Source: Planctomycetota bacterium (GTDB taxonomy: Bacteria; Planctomycetota; UBA1135; JALUZX01). Taken from it: DNA of 8,413 nucleotides. Under the pieces are notes generated by a model. It ran no database searches and had not been told where the DNA came from. It saw nothing but the letters and a program-made list of their open reading frames with translations. Shown here piece by piece: positions 6,032-8,413 of the stretch; the stretch's first letter is position 1, and each line of letters starts with the position of its first letter. Location of the stretch: the NCBI GenBank assembly GCA_027011425.1, contig JALUZX010000450.1, positions 1 through 8,413 of the forward strand. Reading direction: 5' to 3'. The position numbers and the translations under genes were made by a program.

Positions 6032-6853
6032 ATGGCTGAATTTCGAGTCGAGCTGGACGCTTTTTCGGGGCCCATGGACCTCCTCCTGCACCTGGTGCGG
6101 GAGCAGGAGGTGGACATCCGCGACGTCTCCATCTCTCTCCTCCTGGAGGGGTATCTCGCTTACCTTGAGAGACTTGGGGAGATCGACGTCAACGAGGCGG
6201 CGGACTTTCTCGTCATGGCCTCCAACCTCCTGGAGATCAAGTCCCGGGAGGTCCTTCCCCGGGAGGAGGTGGACCTGGAGGAGGTCCTGGATCCGCGGGA
6301 GGACCTGGTGCGCCACCTGCTGGACTACAAGGTCTTCCGGGACGCCTCCAGGATCCTCGGGGAGAAGTGGCGGCTGAGGGGCCTCATGCACGGGAAGGGC
6401 TGGAGAGAGAAGATCCAGGGTGAGGCGGAGGAAGAAGTCCTGGACCTGGAGGACCTGGACGCCTGGGCCTTGGCCCAGCTCTATGCCGGGCTGGCCGACC
6501 AGGTGGGACTGAACCGGACCTTCCGGGTGAAGGGGGAGAAGAAGCCACTCTCCTACTACCTGACGATTCTCCTGGAGCGCCTTCAGCGGGAGAAAAGGGC
6601 CCCCTTCGAGAGGCTCTTCGATCCAGGCGAGGGGAGGATGGGGCTCGTGTCCGTCTTTGTGGCCCTCCTGGAGGTTGTGCGCCTGGGATACGCCAAGTGC
6701 ATTCAGGAGGAGGTGATGGGGCCCATCCTGGTGGAGTGGACGGGACCGGAGAATTGCACGGCCCGGGAAATCCTCGCGGCGGAGGAAAGGGCCGATTCTC
6801 CCCCGGAGCCGGCCGTAGAGCCGGCCCCGGGGGAAGGGGAATCAGCTTCCTAG
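6032..6853 (+). CDS. scpA: Segregation and condensation protein A (condensin kleisin subunit)
   Basis: A 273-residue kleisin that links the head of one Smc to the neck of the other and binds ScpB, forming the Smc-ScpAB complex that organises and segregates the nucleoid. The N-terminal domain shows the family signature FSGPMDLLLHLVREQEVDI at 11-29 and ADFLVMASNLLEIKSREVLP at 57-76. The middle (80-160) is acidic and helical. The C-terminal winged-helix region is about 170-240, with SVFVALLEVVRLG at 207-219 and ILVEW at 232-236. A Pro/Glu/Ala-rich tail follows (251-273). B. subtilis ScpA is about 250 residues, so the tail is the extra part. scpB, normally the next gene, is absent: the porin gene converges directly. 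The GTG/ATG choices upstream are out of frame, so the ATG is the natural start despite a weak ribosome binding site. Confidence 0.93.
   Translation: MAEFRVELDAFSGPMDLLLHLVREQEVDIRDVSISLLLEGYLAYLERLGEIDVNEAADFLVMASNLLEIKSREVLPREEVDLEEVLDPREDLVRHLLDYKVFRDASRILGEKWRLRGLMHGKGWREKIQGEAEEEVLDLEDLDAWALAQLYAGLADQVGLNRTFRVKGEKKPLSYYLTILLERLQREKRAPFERLFDPGEGRMGLVSVFVALLEVVRLGYAKCIQEEVMGPILVEWTGPENCTAREILAAEERADSPPEPAVEPAPGEGESAS
6799..6834. terminator. Strong GC hairpin between convergent genes, inside the scpA 3' end
   Basis: An inverted repeat with an 8-bp outer stem (6799-6806 with 6827-6834), one A/C mismatch, a 6-bp inner stem (6808-6813 with 6820-6825) and a 6-nt loop. It lies within the codons for the Pro-rich tail of ScpA. 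For the porin transcript it begins about 16 nt after the stop codon, where a terminator is expected. A real U-tract is missing on both sides (only CCCTTTCC on the porin side), so it may work as a Rho-assisted terminator or a 3'-end stabiliser. Confidence 0.5.
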
Positions 6854-8220
6854 AAGTCGATGCCCAGGTGGATGAGGAACTCGTTGTTGTCGATCGAGTG
6901 ATCGGACCCCTCTTCCACGACGGTGTATTCGGCTGAGAGTTTCACGTTGTAGGTGACCTCCAGGATGGCGGCGAAGGTGTGCATCCTGAGGTCGGCCGCG
7001 GCCAGGGCGGAGTCGGGGGGCGTGCTCCAGGAGGGGGCCTCTCCGAAGACCCTGAGGGAGGAGAAGCGGTAGAGCAGCTCCAGGCTGTTGAAGAACCGCC
7101 GTTCCTGGTAGAGGGTTCCGTCGAAGAGGAACTTGAAGGAGGGCTGGATGGCCCAGGCCCGCCGGTTGAGGTTGGCGTCCTTGGCGTCGTGCCACTCCGC
7201 CTGCAGGCCCAGGACCCCGAAATCGGAGGTGTAGTCCGTGGCGAAGACGGCGCCCAGGCGGCGTTTCTTGCTGGAACTATTGAGATCGCCGAACCCGAGC
7301 CTGGCGTCGCGGAGGACCTGCTTCTGGTCGTGGTTGAGCTTGCCGTAGCGATACCAGACCGCGGCCCTGGTCTTGAAACCGTTTTCGAAGTCCTGGGTGC
7401 ACCCCACGCCGAGTTCCATGTCCTTGTGGTGGGATGGCCCGTCGTTGTCCTCGTCGTCCTGGAGGACCTGGATGTATCCCTTGTAGTAGTCGCCGGCGTT
7501 CATGATCCGGAACTGGTTCCCGTCGTCCAGGCAGAACCTGTAGAAGAACCCGCCGTCGGTCTGGCCGCCGATCCGGAGGCCCGTGCGGGAGTCCCGGTAG
7601 AAGAGGGTTTCCGGTAGACCGTAGGTCTCGGTGTGCCTTGGGAACATCACGTATTGCCAGGGACGCATGACGCCGAGCTGGATGAAGGTGTGGAGGGGAT
7701 CGTCCAGGCCGGCCAGGTTCACCAGGATGTTGTCGAAGGAGAAGTAGGCCTGGGGAAGGTCCACTTCGTAGTCGTGGCCGGCGTCGGGGGCCTTGTCCTC
7801 GTTGCCGCCCAGGAACTGGAGTTCCGTGCGCAGGTAGACGTCCTGGATGAAGTCCACGTCGGCGAAGATCGTGAGGCTGTCCAGGTGGAAGTCCGTCCCC
7901 TTGACCTTCCCCACCGATGGGGTGCCCCCGCTCAGGTAATTGGGGACGCTCTCGGGTTGGGCGCCGAAATACTCGAATTCGAGGCACCCCCTCAAGTTGA
8001 TGTGCTCCCCGGCCAGGCTCAGGAAACCTTTCTGTCCGGGCTTGGCGTTGGGCCCCCCGAGCTGCCTCTGGAGGGCATCGATCTCCCTCTGCTGCTTCTG
8101 GATGGCCCTGCGGAGCTTCTGGATTTCCTGGGCCGTATTTCCACCTTCCTGGGCGGGAAGGGGACCGGCCGCGAGCGCCGCGCCGAGGGCGGCAGCCGTA
8201 AAGATCTGGAGAAAGCGCAT
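6850..8220 (-). CDS. Outer-membrane beta-barrel porin with N-terminal coiled coil (OprO/OprP-like)
   Basis: A 456-residue predicted outer-membrane channel. The signal peptide is about 1-24 (MRFLQIF, an Ala-rich core, likely cleavage after LPAQ). Residues 29-55 form a Gln/Arg-rich heptad segment (EIQKLRRAIQKQQREIDALQRQL), probably a trimeric periplasmic coiled coil. From about 66 to the end the chain is alternating amphipathic strands rich in Tyr/Phe/Trp with Asp/Asn/Gly turns, finishing with HLGIDF: a C-terminal Phe preceded by alternating hydrophobics, the usual Bam recognition signal. Strand stretches such as SLTIFADVDFIQDVYLRTEL (115-134) and FYRDSRTGLRIGGQTDGGFF (207-226) resemble phosphate-selective porin O/P-type proteins, but the solute is unknown and the subfamily call is tentative. 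The ATG at 8220 follows a GGGAGG ribosome binding site by 7 nt; an upstream TTG at 8250 is less likely because it would put Lys/Arg-rich residues before the signal peptide. The stop codon overlaps the scpA stop. Confidence 0.75.
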   Translation of the reverse strand: MRFLQIFTAAALGAALAAGPLPAQEGGNTAQEIQKLRRAIQKQQREIDALQRQLGGPNAKPGQKGFLSLAGEHINLRGCLEFEYFGAQPESVPNYLSGGTPSVGKVKGTDFHLDSLTIFADVDFIQDVYLRTELQFLGGNEDKAPDAGHDYEVDLPQAYFSFDNILVNLAGLDDPLHTFIQLGVMRPWQYVMFPRHTETYGLPETLFYRDSRTGLRIGGQTDGGFFYRFCLDDGNQFRIMNAGDYYKGYIQVLQDDEDNDGPSHHKDMELGVGCTQDFENGFKTRAAVWYRYGKLNHDQKQVLRDARLGFGDLNSSSKKRRLGAVFATDYTSDFGVLGLQAEWHDAKDANLNRRAWAIQPSFKFLFDGTLYQERRFFNSLELLYRFSSLRVFGEAPSWSTPPDSALAAADLRMHTFAAILEVTYNVKLSAEYTVVEEGSDHSIDNNEFLIHLGIDF

Positions 8221-8227
8221 GGTTCGA

Positions 8228-8233
8228 CCTCCC
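8228..8233 (-). promoter_or_regulatory. Shine-Dalgarno sequence of the porin gene
   Basis: The minus strand reads GGGAGG, 7 nt before the ATG at 8220. It fixes the start so that translation opens directly with the signal peptide. Confidence 0.75.
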
Positions 8234-8304
8234 TTGGACTGGGTTCGCAAACAGGCTGGACGGGGGCGGAAGCCTCCGTCCCGAGGCGAAAGGCAACCGT
8301 GGGG

Positions 8305-8333
8305 AGCCTATGAAAGGAGGCACCGGGGGGCAA
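8305..8333 (-). promoter_or_regulatory. Weak sigma70-like promoter candidate for the porin gene
   Basis: The minus strand has TTGCCC (8333-8328), a 17-nt spacer and TAGGCT (8310-8305). Each hexamer matches consensus at only three positions, though these include TTG and the TA...T anchor bases. It would give a leader of about 78 nt. It is offered only because the gap must hold a promoter and nothing better is visible. Confidence 0.25.
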
Positions 8334-8375
8334 GGGAGGAGTGGAGGGAGATTCTTCTCGGGGTAGACTTCCCCT

Positions 8376-8413
8376 CTTCCCGGGGCTTCCCCGCCGGTGG
8401 AAGTCCCGGGAAG
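8376..8413. other. Long inverted repeat (15-bp stem) at the right edge
   Basis: Left arm 8376-8390 and right arm 8399-8413 pair over 15 positions with a single G/T (G-U in plus-strand RNA) and an 8-nt loop. The rest of 8221-8413 shows no gene. With no U-tract on the minus side, it may be the terminator of a gene outside the window, a leader structure, or one copy of a dispersed palindromic repeat. The stem may continue beyond the edge. Confidence 0.55.

Noticed and set aside
5947..6132. N-terminal extension of kdsD into scpA.
   Set aside because: The extra 62 residues are Ser/Arg-rich, overlap scpA antisense and have no family counterpart; a good ribosome binding site precedes 5946.
6697..6936. 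A short plus-strand open frame spanning the scpA/porin junction.
   Set aside because: It is a frame-shifted shadow of scpA and the porin antisense, with no start signal or domain.

Overview
This GC-rich window is densely coded and comes from a Gram-negative (diderm) bacterium that makes Kdo-type lipopolysaccharide. The evidence is two Kdo-biosynthesis enzymes, an LPS-transport (Lpt) bridge protein, the LptD outer-membrane LPS translocon and a second outer-membrane barrel protein. Finding ScpA (Smc-ScpAB condensin) argues against an enterobacterial-type gamma-proteobacterium, which uses MukBEF instead. Leu, Gly and Arg codons lean to CTC/CTG, GGG and AGG/CGG. I cannot fix the phylum from this window; a deep-branching or uncultured diderm lineage is plausible but unproven.

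Left block, minus strand, read from right to left: kdsD (4975-5946), kdsC (4445-4969), a very large LptC/LptA-like protein (1632-4448) and lptD (starts at 1635, runs off the left edge). The genes are packed head to tail. kdsC and the large gene overlap by ATGA, the large gene and lptD overlap by TTGA, and kdsC could start at a GTG that overlaps kdsD by GTGA. This looks like one translationally coupled operon. It would make arabinose-5-phosphate, free Kdo from Kdo-8-phosphate, and then build the periplasmic and outer-membrane parts of the LPS export machine. The layout resembles the proteobacterial kdsD-kdsC-lptC-lptA-lptB cluster. The difference is that one protein of about 938 residues sits where LptC and LptA (each under about 200 residues in E. 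coli) are expected, and lptD follows directly.

Middle: the 85-bp gap 5947-6031 separates kdsD from the divergent scpA. It contains a near-symmetrical AT-rich element giving overlapping -10 hexamers on both strands (TATAAT on minus, TATAAC on plus), so it may be a bidirectional promoter. scpA (6032-6853, plus) has no scpB after it.

Right block: scpA converges on a minus-strand outer-membrane porin-like gene (6850-8220). Their stop codons interlock in one CTAG palindrome, and a strong GC-rich hairpin lies inside the 3' end of scpA. The last 193 bp (8221-8413) contain the porin's ribosome binding site, a weak promoter candidate and a long hairpin ending at the window edge.

The point most worth following up is the one-piece, multi-repeat Lpt bridge candidate at 1632-4448.
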